A DNA stretch of 35,234 bases from Planctomycetia bacterium (GCA_005776365.1 SXPK01000158.1:1-35234); one strand, 5' to 3'; positions 24,027 to 33,107 are shown, numbered from the stretch's first letter. Notes: generated by a model not told the origin, from the sequence alone. A program made the numbers and translations.

Positions 24027-25796
24027 TCACAGCTCGTAGACCCACGGCACCAACCAGACCATGGCCGCAACCGTGGTGATCGTCAGCGGGAATCCGACTC
24101 GTAGATAGTCGGTGAAGCGGTAGCCGCCCGGCCCCATGACCATGATGTTGGTCTGGTAGCCGATCGGCGTGAGGAAGGAGTTGGATGCAGCGATTGCGAC
24201 CGCGATCGCGAACGGCCTCGGATCGACGCCCAGTTGCGCCGCACTTGCAAACGCAATGGGCAGGATGAGCGCCGCCGCCGCATTGTTGGTGATCATCTCG
24301 GTCACGATCACCGTCGTGAGGACCAAGCCGAGCAGCGTCAGGTGGACATTGCCGCCACCGGTAAGCATGGAGAGGCATCTCGCGAGTTCGGTCGCCAAAC
24401 CAGACTCCGACATCGCCTCACCGAGCGCAAACGAAGCGGCGATCACCAGGATCGTGTCCATGTCGACCGCCGCACGCGCTTCTGCGGCGCTGAGCACGCC
24501 GCACGCGACGATCAGCACGGCCCCGACGAGTGATGCATGCAGCATCGGCAATACCCCGAGCCCCGCGACGACACAGACTCCGACCATCACCACGCCGACG
24601 ATCCAGGCCCGTTTGCTCGCCGCCGGCGCCGAGCCTTCCATCGAGGTGATCATCAAGAAATCAGGCCGATCTCGCCAACGCAGGCGGAAGCCCGGATCTG
24701 CCAACAGAATCAACGTGTCGCCCAACCGCAGGCGAACGTCGCCCAGCTTGGTGTCGAGTTCCTGACCGGAGCGATGGATCGCCACGACGGCGGCTTGGTA
24801 GTGATCGCGGAATGCGATCTCCTTCAAGGTGCGGCCGACCAACGGTGAGTTCGCGCCCACGACGACCTGCAAGAACCTGTGCTTGGCCGAGTCGAAGTGC
24901 GCAACGTGGTTGCTCTCTGCCGACTCGAGGCCGCGGCGCGCATGCAGGTCGACAACCTTGCCCGACGTGCCGACGAAGTTGAGGAGGTCGCCGCTCTGCA
25001 ACGCAGCATCGGGACGGACCGGCGCGATCTGCTCGCCGCCGCGCTCGATGCTCGCGAGATAGAGGCCTTCGAGCGCGCGCAGGCCGGCGTTTTCGACGGT
25101 CTTGCCGACGAGTTGTCCCCCCGCCACCACGCGCATGCACACCGCAAACTGCCGGCCTCCACCGGTGCCGTCCGCAGCCGGGCTGCGACGGTCCGGCAGC
25201 AACCACGGCGAGGTGACGATCAAGGTCAGGATGCCGATCAATGCGACAGGCAAGCCGATCGGCGTGATCTCGAACAGGCTGAAGGGCACGCCGGTCTCCT
25301 TCGCGAGCATGCCGGACACGACCAGATTGGTCGAAGTGCCCATCGTCGTGATGACGCCGCCGAGCACGACAGCAAACGACATCGGCATCAGGTAGAGCGA
25401 CGCCGACACGCGCACCCGATCCGCCCACCGCAGGATCTGCGGGATCAGCATCGCGACAATCGGAGTGTTGTTGAGGAACGCGGAAGCGAACGCAGACGAG
25501 CCGAGCAGCCGCGACATCGCCATGCGGCCACCGCGACCGTCGCCAAGGAGTCGCTCGGTGAGCGGTTGAATGACGCCCGTCGCCTCGGTCGCGCGCGCCA
25601 GCACGAACAAGGCCGCGACGGTGAACGGCGCCGGGTTGCCAAAGCCCGCAAACGCCTGCTCAGGCGTGATCACATCGGTCAACAGGAGCAGGATCGCGGC
25701 CCCGAGCATCGTGTGCGCCGGCGACACCCATTCGCGGGCGAGGCTCAGCAGCGTCACGAGCGTGACGCCAAGCGTGGTCCAGGCTTGCCAGGTCAT
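24027..25796 (-). CDS. SLC13/DASS-type permease with two RCK_C (TrkA_C) domains
   Basis: A 589-residue inner-membrane transporter. The N-terminal half has several membrane helices and the family segments PEQAFAGFGNPAPFTVAALFVLA and LNNTPIVAMLIPQI, then SLYLMPMSFAVVLGGVITTMGTSTNLVVSG, the first conserved Asn-Thr/Ser-Asn substrate motif. Two soluble RCK_C domains occupy about residues 215-380 (GQLVGKTVENAGLRALEGLYLASIERGG and NSPLVGRTLKEIAFRDHYQAAVVAIHRSG). The C-terminal half has further helices and mirror motifs (VTEMITNNAAAALILPIAFA, ASNSFLTPIGYQTNIMVMGPGGY). Members move sulphate, dicarboxylates or other anions with sodium or protons; the substrate cannot be read from sequence. It lies 209 bases upstream of the kinase start on the same strand, but has no evident functional link with it. 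Confidence 0.92.
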   Translation of the reverse strand: MTWQAWTTLGVTLVTLLSLAREWVSPAHTMLGAAILLLLTDVITPEQAFAGFGNPAPFTVAALFVLARATEATGVIQPLTERLLGDGRGGRMAMSRLLGSSAFASAFLNNTPIVAMLIPQILRWADRVRVSASLYLMPMSFAVVLGGVITTMGTSTNLVVSGMLAKETGVPFSLFEITPIGLPVALIGILTLIVTSPWLLPDRRSPAADGTGGGRQFAVCMRVVAGGQLVGKTVENAGLRALEGLYLASIERGGEQIAPVRPDAALQSGDLLNFVGTSGKVVDLHARRGLESAESNHVAHFDSAKHRFLQVVVGANSPLVGRTLKEIAFRDHYQAAVVAIHRSGQELDTKLGDVRLRLGDTLILLADPGFRLRWRDRPDFLMITSMEGSAPAASKRAWIVGVVMVGVCVVAGLGVLPMLHASLVGAVLIVACGVLSAAEARAAVDMDTILVIAASFALGEAMSESGLATELARCLSMLTGGGNVHLTLLGLVLTTVIVTEMITNNAAAALILPIAFASAAQLGVDPRPFAIAVAIAASNSFLTPIGYQTNIMVMGPGGYRFTDYLRVGFPLTITTVAAMVWLVPWVYEL

Positions 25797-26247
25797 GGTC
25801 GACTGAGTTCAGGTTCGGATTGCATGGAACGACGCCGCGGCGGACCGCGGCGCGCTCGTGAGTGATTCGTCGTTTGGATCCCAGCTTGGCCGAGCACCGA
25901 TGCCGTGGTGCTCAGTTCGAGATTGCGATGCAGGCATCGGACCTCGAGTCCTTAGCCGTGGGCAACGGCTTGAGAACCCAGCCCAAGATCGGCGCAACCG
26001 CCAAAACCACTGGAGCCTTGCGGTCGGGCGCAGAGGACGCAACCAGCGACTCCCAACCCAACTTCGATCCGAGCCGAGGCTGAACCCTCGGTGGCATCGG
26101 CCACGCGCGTCAATGCGCGCGCGCAATGAACGCAGAGAACACCCGCGCCGCACGCCTGCTGACGCGCCCCTTCCTGCCCTGTGCATCTCGGACATACTGA
26201 ATCGTGCGCGGGGCAGAAGACGCCCGAAGCTGCACGCCAAATATCCG
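25797..26247. other. Divergent intergenic region
   Basis: About 450 bases separate the permease gene (leftward) and the SGNH-like gene (rightward). The open frame of the SGNH-like gene continues upstream through it, but without coding character. TACTGAAT at about 26194-26201 is an AT-rich spot that could contribute to a promoter. No gene or repeat was recognised. Confidence 0.35.
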
Positions 26248-27693
26248 ATGTCCCGTCCACCAAGCAGCCTGCCGCGCGCAACGCAAGTCGCCGGCCACAC
26301 GACGCTGTTCTGCGTCGCGCTGCTTGCTGTCACGACCGCGATTCGCAGCGCGGATCCGATGCCCTTCCACAGTTGGACGCGCAGCAAGATCCACGAGACG
26401 GTCACGCCAGATGCGCCCTACGACACGCTATTCGTCGGGACGAGCCGGATGGAGTTCGGCCTGATGCCCTCGGAATTCGACGCGCGGAGCAGCGAACTCG
26501 GCATCCCAACCCGCACCTTCAACGGCGCCCTCAGCGGGCTGCGCACGCACGATGTCATTCACGTCTTGCATTGGATTACGGATCGCGCGCCGGCCTCACT
26601 GCGCCGTGTGGTGATGGAGTTGCACGACCTCGACCAGCACGTGAATGGCAGCCAGTGGTTCTCGGACATGCAGATCGAGATGCACGCGCCGTCGACGCTG
26701 CTCCCGCGGCTCGCCTCGGTGGCAAAGGTCTCGCGGGGGTTCGCAGAGCAAATGCGGCAAGGTGGGTCCGTGGCCCTGCACGGACTCGCCAATGCGCTGA
26801 CGCTCGGTGAAGGCGCGCGCATCGTCGCGGATCGAATCGCGATAGCAGACGGCGGGTCGCTGCCGAACGCCTGGCGATCGGGCAGCACGGGTTGGCGCGC
26901 GGTCGACACCCACTCGACACCGCACGTCGACCAGATGCGCCGGGATCTGATCGAGGGGCGCGCGTATTGGGAACGAGCCCTGTTCGACAAGTCACTGCGT
27001 CCCACGGCCGACGAGTTCCTAGGCGGCTTCCGCAGCGAGCCGTTCTTCGCATTGCAAGATCGGCTGCGGGCGCGAGGCATCGAACTCGTGCTCGTCGTGA
27101 TGCCCACGATCTCATTCGACTTCTACGGCCGAGAACTGGTCCCGGCGCTGAGTAGCCGCATCCTGACGATCGAATGCGATCGCCCTGCCGAGCACCGGCC
27201 GGTGTTCGCGTGGGAGAACTTCTTCTACGTGTCCCACCTGTCCATTGCCGGAGCCAAAGCGTTCTCGCGGCATCTCGCCGAACTCCTCGCCGAATGCGAT
27301 CAAGAGGGCCGTCGCGCACCGCGACCGCGCTATCGCGCACCCGGCGGGACTGTGGCGCGCATCGAACGCTCTGAGCAGGGGCTGAAGATCGTGGCCACCA
27401 ACGTGCCGCTCACCGGCGACCTCGTCGCAGCGCTCTCACGTCGGTCGCCGGATCGCGAACTGATGCCGGGCGTCAGTCTTTGCATCGAGTTGCCCGCGAT
27501 CGCGCAATGCGCTCTGGATCGCACCGGCCTCGATTCGGCCACTGGCACGATCCCCTGGGACCGCTTGCCGACGGGGGATGTCTACTGGCTTCAGGCTGGC
27601 GCAATGCGCGGCGATGAAGTCCTCGATCTCTGCGCGCCGATTCCAATCGATCTCACCGAGTTGCCTGCAGGCTCGGAGAAAGTCCGCCGCTGA
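26248..27693 (+). CDS. Membrane-anchored SGNH-hydrolase-like protein
   Basis: A 481-residue protein starting at the ATG at 26248, just before a hydrophobic segment (GHTTLFCVALLAVTTAI, about 16-32) that acts as a signal anchor. Residues 60-68 read TLFVGTSRM, the block I nucleophile site of SGNH-like or DltD/AlgX-like proteins with Ser66. The strand ELVLVVMPTISFDFYG and the late motif YVSHLSIAGAKAFSRHLAELL with His330 resemble the final catalytic block, although the usual Asp two or three residues before His is not seen. The last 120 residues are an extra domain without motifs. Such proteins often modify or esterify surface glycans. No acyltransferase partner is nearby, so its role is open. Confidence 0.7.
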   Translation: MSRPPSSLPRATQVAGHTTLFCVALLAVTTAIRSADPMPFHSWTRSKIHETVTPDAPYDTLFVGTSRMEFGLMPSEFDARSSELGIPTRTFNGALSGLRTHDVIHVLHWITDRAPASLRRVVMELHDLDQHVNGSQWFSDMQIEMHAPSTLLPRLASVAKVSRGFAEQMRQGGSVALHGLANALTLGEGARIVADRIAIADGGSLPNAWRSGSTGWRAVDTHSTPHVDQMRRDLIEGRAYWERALFDKSLRPTADEFLGGFRSEPFFALQDRLRARGIELVLVVMPTISFDFYGRELVPALSSRILTIECDRPAEHRPVFAWENFFYVSHLSIAGAKAFSRHLAELLAECDQEGRRAPRPRYRAPGGTVARIERSEQGLKIVATNVPLTGDLVAALSRRSPDRELMPGVSLCIELPAIAQCALDRTGLDSATGTIPWDRLPTGDVYWLQAGAMRGDEVLDLCAPIPIDLTELPAGSEKVRR

Positions 27694-28239
27694 CGACGGG
27701 TCGATTGCACATGCGCGTTGACGCGCGGTCGAGATGAACGCTTCCACTTGCCAGTGCGCGTCCTCGGCACCGCACTGCTTGCTAACCCGCTGGCCCATCC
27801 GCTCGTGCAGCAGCTGTCGCCAAGCTCGCTCGACGACATCGAACGCACGTCGCGCCGTCTGCGGCATGCGCATCAACTCGCGAAGCAGGCATGGGCTTCG
27901 AGACCGCTCGCTGCGGCTGGCCTCTGGCAAGGCGTCGGCGAACAGTCGATGCACGAGGCACTTCCACCCAGCACGGACCCCCATTGCAGACAACGCATGG
28001 ACTTGGTGTCGTGACACGATTGTGTCGCCTGATTGCTGCACGGCGTTGATGAAGGACTGCAGCAACAGGCCGCGCGCACGCGCATGTGCCTGCAGCATGA
28101 CATCTTTGGTTGCGATGCGCCGCGGCTCATCGATTGGGCCGTGTCGTCTTGGACCGAATTCGAGCCCCTACCGCTTTCGAGCAAACTGAGGCAGCATTGC
28201 GAATCCTCACCCGGCCAGCACCGCCAGCAAGGCCCGCTT
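27694..28239. other. Gene-poor stretch with one doubtful minus-strand frame
   Basis: No clear gene lies in these 546 bases. A minus-strand frame from 28098 reads about 130 residues with a predicted helical character (LLRELMRMPQTARRAFDVVERAWRQLL) before it runs into the antisense of the SGNH-like gene, ending at 27436. I do not recognise it, its third-position GC is lower than in neighbouring genes, and its overlap with a real gene is large. It may be a decayed or novel small gene. Confidence 0.25.
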
Positions 28240-29892
28240 ATGCTCGACCGCAGAAGTCTCCTCAAGCTATCTCTTGCCTCCATTGGAACGGAGACGCTCC
28301 GAAATGCCCGGCCCTTGTCTGCATGGTTCGGCGATCCTCCGCCGAGCCCTCGCGTCACGCCATTCGTGCACGCCCTGCCGATCCCGCCGCTCGCCTCCTA
28401 CCGGCCGGCCTTTGAGACGGCGGCGCACTTCCCGCCGCAGAGCGTTCTTGCCCGGCGCTACTTCGAAGTCATCTCCGAGGAGCGCGCCGTCCGGTTGCAT
28501 CCGCAGTTGCCACTGACGCGCATCTGGGGCTATCGCGACGCTGGCTCGCCGACGTCGTCGCTGATGCTCGGTCCGACGCTGGTCGGACGTTCCAATGAGC
28601 CCTTCGTCCTGCGCTATACCAACCGGTTGCCGACGACCCACCAGGGCTTCGGCCTCACCCATACGGTGCTGCACCTGCACGGTTATCACGGCGACGCGCG
28701 GTATGACGGGTTTCCCGAGAACGTGCACGGCTACACCTCCGTCATCGCCCCAGGCGAGAGCTATGACCATGCGGTCACCAACCTCGATCCCGGGGCACTC
28801 GATGGCCAACCCGATGCATCCGATCGCCCAGCCACCATGTGGTATCACGACCACGTGCTCGACTACACCGCGCAAAACGTCATGCGCGGCCTCGCCGGGG
28901 CCTTCGTGTTCTTCGATGAACTCGACACCGGCAACGAGACCACGGAGCTCCGATTGCCGAGCGGGGCCTATGACATCCCACTGGTGCTCCAGGATCGACG
29001 CCTCGATGCGGCAGGGCAGCTTTGGTATGACCCGCTCGACCACAACGGCTTCCTCGGCGACCTGTTCTTGGTCAATGGCGCGATCCAGCCGTTCTTGAAC
29101 GTCAGCGCGCGCAAGTATCGCTTCCGCCTGCTCAATGGCTGCAACGCGCGCTTCCTTGCGATGCACCTCACCCGTGAGAACGGCACGGTGGAGCCGCTCG
29201 CTGTCATTGCCACAGAAGGCGGGCTGATGTCGACGACGCTGCGCAACGAACGGATGCTGTTCACGAGCCCAGCTCAGCGCCTGGATTTCGTCGTCGACTT
29301 CTCGCGCTATGCGCCCGGCACGGTGCTCTATCTGGAGAATCGGCTCGATCAACCGGATGGCCGCGGGCCGCGCGGAGCGTTCGACAATCCCGGGCTGCTG
29401 CCGCGCGGAGACCGTTTCCTCAAGATCGTGGTCGGCGATCCGGTCGAGGACCCAAGCCAGTTGCCTGACGTGCTACGACCCTTCTCGCCGATCAGCGCCT
29501 CGGTGCTGGCGACTGCCGAACGCCGCGATCTGCGCTTTAGTCGCAGCAACGGGGTCTGGGTCGTCAACAACCAGGCCGTCGACCTGGAGCGGCCGCTGTT
29601 CACCATCCAACGCGGCCGGCCGCAGATCTGGACCTTCCGCAACAACAGCGGCGGCTGGTGGCACCCGATCCACCCGCACCTCGAACACATGCGCGTGCTG
29701 CGTCGCAATGGCGGCCAGCCTTCGCGTTTCGAACGCGATGGTCAAGCGCGCCTGGACACGGTCAACCTCGGCGCCAACGACGAGGTGCAGGTCTACTACA
29801 AGGCCCACGACTACACCGGCCGGTGGGTGATCCACTGCCACACGATCGAGCACGAGGACGCGTTCATGATGGCCTGCTTCGACGTGGTCTGA
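28240..29892 (+). CDS. Tat-exported multicopper oxidase (CotA/bilirubin-oxidase-like)
   Basis: A 550-residue exported copper enzyme that couples oxidation of a phenolic, metal-ion or similar substrate to reduction of oxygen to water. The N-terminus DRRSLLKLSLAS is a twin-arginine signal, so the protein folds and loads copper before export. The copper sites are complete: HLHGYH (H145, H147), WYHDH (201-205), HPIHPHLEH near the end, and HCHTIEHEDAFM (532-543), in which C533, the flanking His residues and the axial M543 form the type 1 site. The three cupredoxin domains and TRIWGYRD ... GPTLVG early segment resemble CotA laccases. The start at 28240 was chosen for the Tat signal; the frame extends upstream without one. 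The gene stands alone. Confidence 0.93.
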   Translation: MLDRRSLLKLSLASIGTETLRNARPLSAWFGDPPPSPRVTPFVHALPIPPLASYRPAFETAAHFPPQSVLARRYFEVISEERAVRLHPQLPLTRIWGYRDAGSPTSSLMLGPTLVGRSNEPFVLRYTNRLPTTHQGFGLTHTVLHLHGYHGDARYDGFPENVHGYTSVIAPGESYDHAVTNLDPGALDGQPDASDRPATMWYHDHVLDYTAQNVMRGLAGAFVFFDELDTGNETTELRLPSGAYDIPLVLQDRRLDAAGQLWYDPLDHNGFLGDLFLVNGAIQPFLNVSARKYRFRLLNGCNARFLAMHLTRENGTVEPLAVIATEGGLMSTTLRNERMLFTSPAQRLDFVVDFSRYAPGTVLYLENRLDQPDGRGPRGAFDNPGLLPRGDRFLKIVVGDPVEDPSQLPDVLRPFSPISASVLATAERRDLRFSRSNGVWVVNNQAVDLERPLFTIQRGRPQIWTFRNNSGGWWHPIHPHLEHMRVLRRNGGQPSRFERDGQARLDTVNLGANDEVQVYYKAHDYTGRWVIHCHTIEHEDAFMMACFDVV

Positions 29893-29925
29893 TGTGACGT
29901 GGTCTCTGGTGACGTGATGTGAGGT
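29881..29925 (+). repeat. Three 15-bp imperfect tandem repeats at the end of the oxidase gene
   Basis: GACGTGGTCTGATGT, GACGTGGTCTCTGGT and GACGTGATGTGAGGT follow one another directly. The first copy contains the last codons and the TGA of the multicopper oxidase (D-V-V-stop); the others are non-coding. It looks like local slippage duplication of the gene end. Confidence 0.7.
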
Positions 29926-30086
29926 GAATGGGGACGTTGGCGATGCTGGCGACCCCACGCAAGAACGCCCAGGGCAGGAGCCAAGGCGCATGAGGCCACG
30001 GCCCCATCGCAAACCCCTGTCACAAAGCAAAGGCTCGAGCATTCCGGTCCGCGGTGCCCGATCACGGCGCCATTCCCTCGAACCGC

Positions 30087-32144
30087 ATGCACCATTCGCA
30101 CCGCTTCGCGCCGCTCGTCGGCGTTCTCTTCGTTTCCTTCGCGCCCGCGCAGCAGTGGACCCCGGTTGCGCCAACCGCGTCGCCAGCCGCGCGCAATAGC
30201 CACGGCATGTCCTACGACGTCGCGCGTGGCGTCGCGGTGACCTTCGGCGGATACGACGGCAACGCCACGATCGCCCTCGGCGACACCTGGGCCTTCGACG
30301 GCGCCAACTGGACACCGCGCACGCCGGCGACTGCTCCCGATGCGCGCTGGGGCCACGGGATGGCATTCGACAGCCGCCGCGCACGCACGGTGTTGTTCGG
30401 CGGCTTCCGTCCAGGCGTCGGCTCGGTCGCCGACATGTGGGAGTTCGATGGCACGAGTTGGACGCAGGTGACGACGGCGAATGCGCCCGCGGGCCGCGCC
30501 TACCACGCGATGGCGTTCGACTCCGTTCGCAATCGCATGGTGGTCTTCGGCGGCCTCGGCAACGCGCTCGCGACGCTCGGCGATACGTGGAGCTTCGACG
30601 GCGTCGATTGGACGCAGGTCACGACTCCAATTACGCCATCACCGCGCCGCGGCGCAGCGATTGCGTTCGATGCCGCGCGCGGCATGTCCGTGCTGTTCGG
30701 CGGCGGTGACGGCACGACGAACTTCAACGATACGTGGACCTTCGACGGTTCGGCGTGGACGCAACGCACGACGACCGCGGCGCCGAGCGCCCGCTGGCAA
30801 GCCGCGGCGACGTTCGACTCGGTGCGCGGACAAATCGTGCTGCACGGCGGCGCCGACGTCGCGTATGCGACCAACTACGGCGACACGTGGGAATGGAACG
30901 ACACGAACTGGGCACAGACGACGACGGGCGGGCCGTCGGCGCGGCACGGGGCGGGGCTTGTGTACGACGGAAGGCGCGGTGCGGCGGTGATGTTCGGAGG
31001 ACGCGCGGCGGGGTTTGGTGGGGATACTTGGGAGCTCCGGTCGCGCCCATCAGGCCGAGCCCTGCGGCTGGGAGCCGACATGCGAATCGAGTTCCCATTT
31101 CACCCGATCATGCATACAGGCAATGGCGCGGCGACGATCGAGTATTGGGTCCGCGCCGACAGTCCGAGGGGACTCACTGACTGGGCGCGATACAACCCCG
31201 GCAGAGAACACAAGAACCTCAGTGTCCGATCTGACGGAGCCATCGGCCACATCTACGCCTGGGCACAGTGGCCGGATGTCTTCACCGCTCCCGGAGTCGT
31301 TGCAGCGGATGGGCAATGGCATCACGTAGCAGTCGTTCGCCATGACAATGGCTCATGGTTCATGTTTGCCAATGGGATCCAGGTCTACAGCCATGGAGCA
31401 ACCACGGGTGTCATTGAGGGAAGCGGGCCTACATGGATCGAATGCCAATCGACGCCGACCAACCTCCCCGGCTGGGACATCGACTGCCTACGCGTCTCAC
31501 GCATCGCCCGCTACACCGGCAACTTCAGTCCGGCTGTTGTCCCAGCCACCGATGCCTTCACTGTGATGCTGGTGCAGTTTGACGAGGGCTTTGGCACGAC
31601 AGTGCATGATGCAGGTCCAGGACTTCAGACTGGCACCATCGTGCCAGTCTTGCCCGGAGCCACACCGTCGTACACGTGGGTCGATGGACTCGGTGGCACT
31701 CAAGCCACCGCCACCTTCACCACCTACGGCACGAGCTGCGACACCACCTTCGGCGCACCCCAGCTCACCACCGCGCCCAACTCCACCCCGCGCCTCGGCC
31801 AAACGCTTCAGCTGCGGCTCTCCAACCTGCCGACCAACTCCTCGCAGTTGCCGTTCGGTTTCTTCGCGACGCACAACGAGTCCGCGATCGGCCTGCCGCT
31901 GCCCTTCTCGATGGCGCGCTACGGCATGAACGCCGACTGCCTGCAATACATCGACCCCGACTCGGGCCTCATGTTCACGCTCGTCAACAACGCCGGCTCC
32001 GCCGATTGGGACCTCGGGATCCCCAACGATCCCGCCCTGCTGCAGCTCGCCGTGTTCTTCCAAGGCCTCGTGCTCGACTGGAACCTCACCACCTCGTTCC
32101 CCGCCGCGTCCACCAACGCTGGCGTCGCAACGATCGGACACTGA
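30087..32144 (+). CDS. Secreted Kelch-repeat/LamG protein with shared C-terminal domain
   Basis: A 685-residue exported mosaic. The ATG at 30087 gives a signal peptide (HRFAPLVGVLFVSFAPAQ). Residues about 25-325 contain Kelch-like blades of about 50 residues, each with DTWxFDGxxWT, then R...AMAFDxxRxxxVxFGG; at least five are visible. Residues about 330-520 are a LamG/concanavalin-like jelly roll (ATIEYWVRADSP, GQWHHVAVVRHDNGSWFMFANG, IDCLRVSRIARYTGNF). Residues about 543-685 are the domain shared with the 7607-9163 protein: YGTSC, GAPQL, TPRLGQ, NLP, GLPLPF, GMNADC, GIPNDPALL and FQGLVLDWN. The LamG part has visibly lower GC than the flanks, which suggests that it was acquired separately. 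A role in binding polysaccharide or the cell surface is inferred. Confidence 0.85.
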   Translation: MHHSHRFAPLVGVLFVSFAPAQQWTPVAPTASPAARNSHGMSYDVARGVAVTFGGYDGNATIALGDTWAFDGANWTPRTPATAPDARWGHGMAFDSRRARTVLFGGFRPGVGSVADMWEFDGTSWTQVTTANAPAGRAYHAMAFDSVRNRMVVFGGLGNALATLGDTWSFDGVDWTQVTTPITPSPRRGAAIAFDAARGMSVLFGGGDGTTNFNDTWTFDGSAWTQRTTTAAPSARWQAAATFDSVRGQIVLHGGADVAYATNYGDTWEWNDTNWAQTTTGGPSARHGAGLVYDGRRGAAVMFGGRAAGFGGDTWELRSRPSGRALRLGADMRIEFPFHPIMHTGNGAATIEYWVRADSPRGLTDWARYNPGREHKNLSVRSDGAIGHIYAWAQWPDVFTAPGVVAADGQWHHVAVVRHDNGSWFMFANGIQVYSHGATTGVIEGSGPTWIECQSTPTNLPGWDIDCLRVSRIARYTGNFSPAVVPATDAFTVMLVQFDEGFGTTVHDAGPGLQTGTIVPVLPGATPSYTWVDGLGGTQATATFTTYGTSCDTTFGAPQLTTAPNSTPRLGQTLQLRLSNLPTNSSQLPFGFFATHNESAIGLPLPFSMARYGMNADCLQYIDPDSGLMFTLVNNAGSADWDLGIPNDPALLQLAVFFQGLVLDWNLTTSFPAASTNAGVATIGH
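31627..31650 (+). repeat. Perfect 10-bp inverted repeat at the LamG/C-terminal domain junction
   Basis: AGACTGGCAC and GTGCCAGTCT are exact reverse complements with a CATC loop. The hairpin lies inside the coding sequence (Q-T-G-T-I-V-P-V region), where the LamG part ends and the shared C-terminal domain begins. Confidence 0.6.
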
Positions 32145-32174
32145 ACGCGGTCCTCCACGGCGACCGCGCCGCCC

Positions 32175-32195
32175 GCTGCCGCGATCCCCGGCAGC
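32175..32195 (+). terminator. Hairpin after the Kelch/LamG gene
   Basis: GCTGCCG and CGGCAGC form a 7-bp stem with a 7-base loop, 30 bases after the stop of the secreted-protein gene. There is no T-run. It is a possible terminator between this gene and the acyltransferase gene. Confidence 0.35.
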
Positions 32196-32235
32196 AGCAA
32201 CCCGCCCCGGCGCGGCGCAATCCGGCATCTCGCCG

Positions 32236-32241
32236 TATGAT
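32236..32241 (+). promoter_or_regulatory. Possible -10 hexamer TATGAT of the acyltransferase gene
   Basis: TATGAT is 11 bases before the ATG at 32253 in a very GC-rich region, at the same spacing as candidate -10 hexamers of two other genes in the window. A -35 element is not clear. Confidence 0.35.
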
Positions 32242-32252
32242 CCGCGCCGCGC

Positions 32253-33107
32253 ATGACCGAGCCCACTACGGCGCCCGAACCGACGCAAGCGACCGCCACG
32301 CAGGCCGCCGAGCCGCGCCGCGACTTCATCCTCGCGCGCCACGGCGCGATCGCGCGACTGCGCGCGGTCCGACGCGCGCTGTCGATGGTGCTGGTCACTG
32401 CGCTGACTTGCGTCGCGTGGGGGATCGGCGCGAGCTGCCTGTTCTGGTCGCGCGAACGCCGGCACGGCTGGCGACGCATCCTGATGCGGCAATGGTGCCG
32501 CTTTGGTTGCGTGGCGCTCGGCGTCCGTGTGCGGACTCACGGCGTGCTGCCCAAGGACGCGCAGTATCTCGTCGCCAACCACCTCGGTTACCTCGACATC
32601 CTCGTGCTCGGCAGCCAGGCCAACGCCGCGTTCGTGTCGCGGGCCGACGTCGAGGGATGGCCGGTGATCGGTTGGCTCGCCAAGCAGTTCGACACCGTGT
32701 TCCTCGAACGCAGCAAGAAACGCGACCTGCCGGGCGTGAACGCGGATCTGAAAGAACGGCTCGAACGTGGCGACCTCATTGTGATGTTCCCCGAAGGCAC
32801 GAGTTCATCGGGCGAAGGGCTGCTGCCCTTCCGCTCGCCGCTGCTTGGCCCGCCTGCTGAGCATGGCAGCGCGGTCGCCGCCGCGTGCATCCGCTACGCG
32901 ACCGGCCAGGGCGATCCGGACCAGATGCACTGCGTCGCGTGGTGGGGCGACATGGAGTTCGCGCCGCACGCCTTCGCAATGCTGTCGGTCGCTCGCATCG
33001 ACGCCAACGTCGCGTTCGCTCCCGCCGCGCGCCGGAGTTCGGATCGAAAGCAACTTGCGGCCCAGTTGCAGCAGGACGTGGCGCAGCTGTTCGATCAACT
33101 CCGCTGA
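32253..33107 (+). CDS. plsC: 1-acyl-sn-glycerol-3-phosphate acyltransferase (PlsC family)
   Basis: A 284-residue membrane-bound acyltransferase that would transfer a fatty acyl chain to lysophosphatidic acid or a similar acceptor at the inner membrane. A hydrophobic helix (LSMVLVTALTCVAWGIGASCLFW) lies at about 43-65. The catalytic HX4D motif is H110-LGYL-D115 within ANHLGYLDIL. The substrate-binding block is MFPEGTSSSGEG, with Glu181. Other family blocks (FVSRADVEGWPVIGWLA, FLERS) are present. The first 40 residues are a Pro/Thr/Ala-rich extension not needed for the fold. The gene is followed after 31 bases by a DedA-like gene, so a phospholipid-related pair is plausible. The exact acceptor cannot be read from sequence, so the symbol marks the family. 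Confidence 0.88.
   Translation: MTEPTTAPEPTQATATQAAEPRRDFILARHGAIARLRAVRRALSMVLVTALTCVAWGIGASCLFWSRERRHGWRRILMRQWCRFGCVALGVRVRTHGVLPKDAQYLVANHLGYLDILVLGSQANAAFVSRADVEGWPVIGWLAKQFDTVFLERSKKRDLPGVNADLKERLERGDLIVMFPEGTSSSGEGLLPFRSPLLGPPAEHGSAVAAACIRYATGQGDPDQMHCVAWWGDMEFAPHAFAMLSVARIDANVAFAPAARRSSDRKQLAAQLQQDVAQLFDQLR

Noticed and set aside
22315-24039. 574-residue plus-strand frame opposite the SUMF1 kinase
   Set aside because: Antisense shadow of the kinase domain; composition is rich in His, Arg and Gln without motifs.
28267-29352. 361-residue minus-strand frame opposite the multicopper oxidase
   Set aside because: The plus strand carries all copper-binding motifs; the minus frame has none.
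31497-32582. Minus-strand frame over the end of the Kelch/LamG gene and the start of the acyltransferase gene
   Set aside because: It spans two real genes on the other strand and shows no domain.
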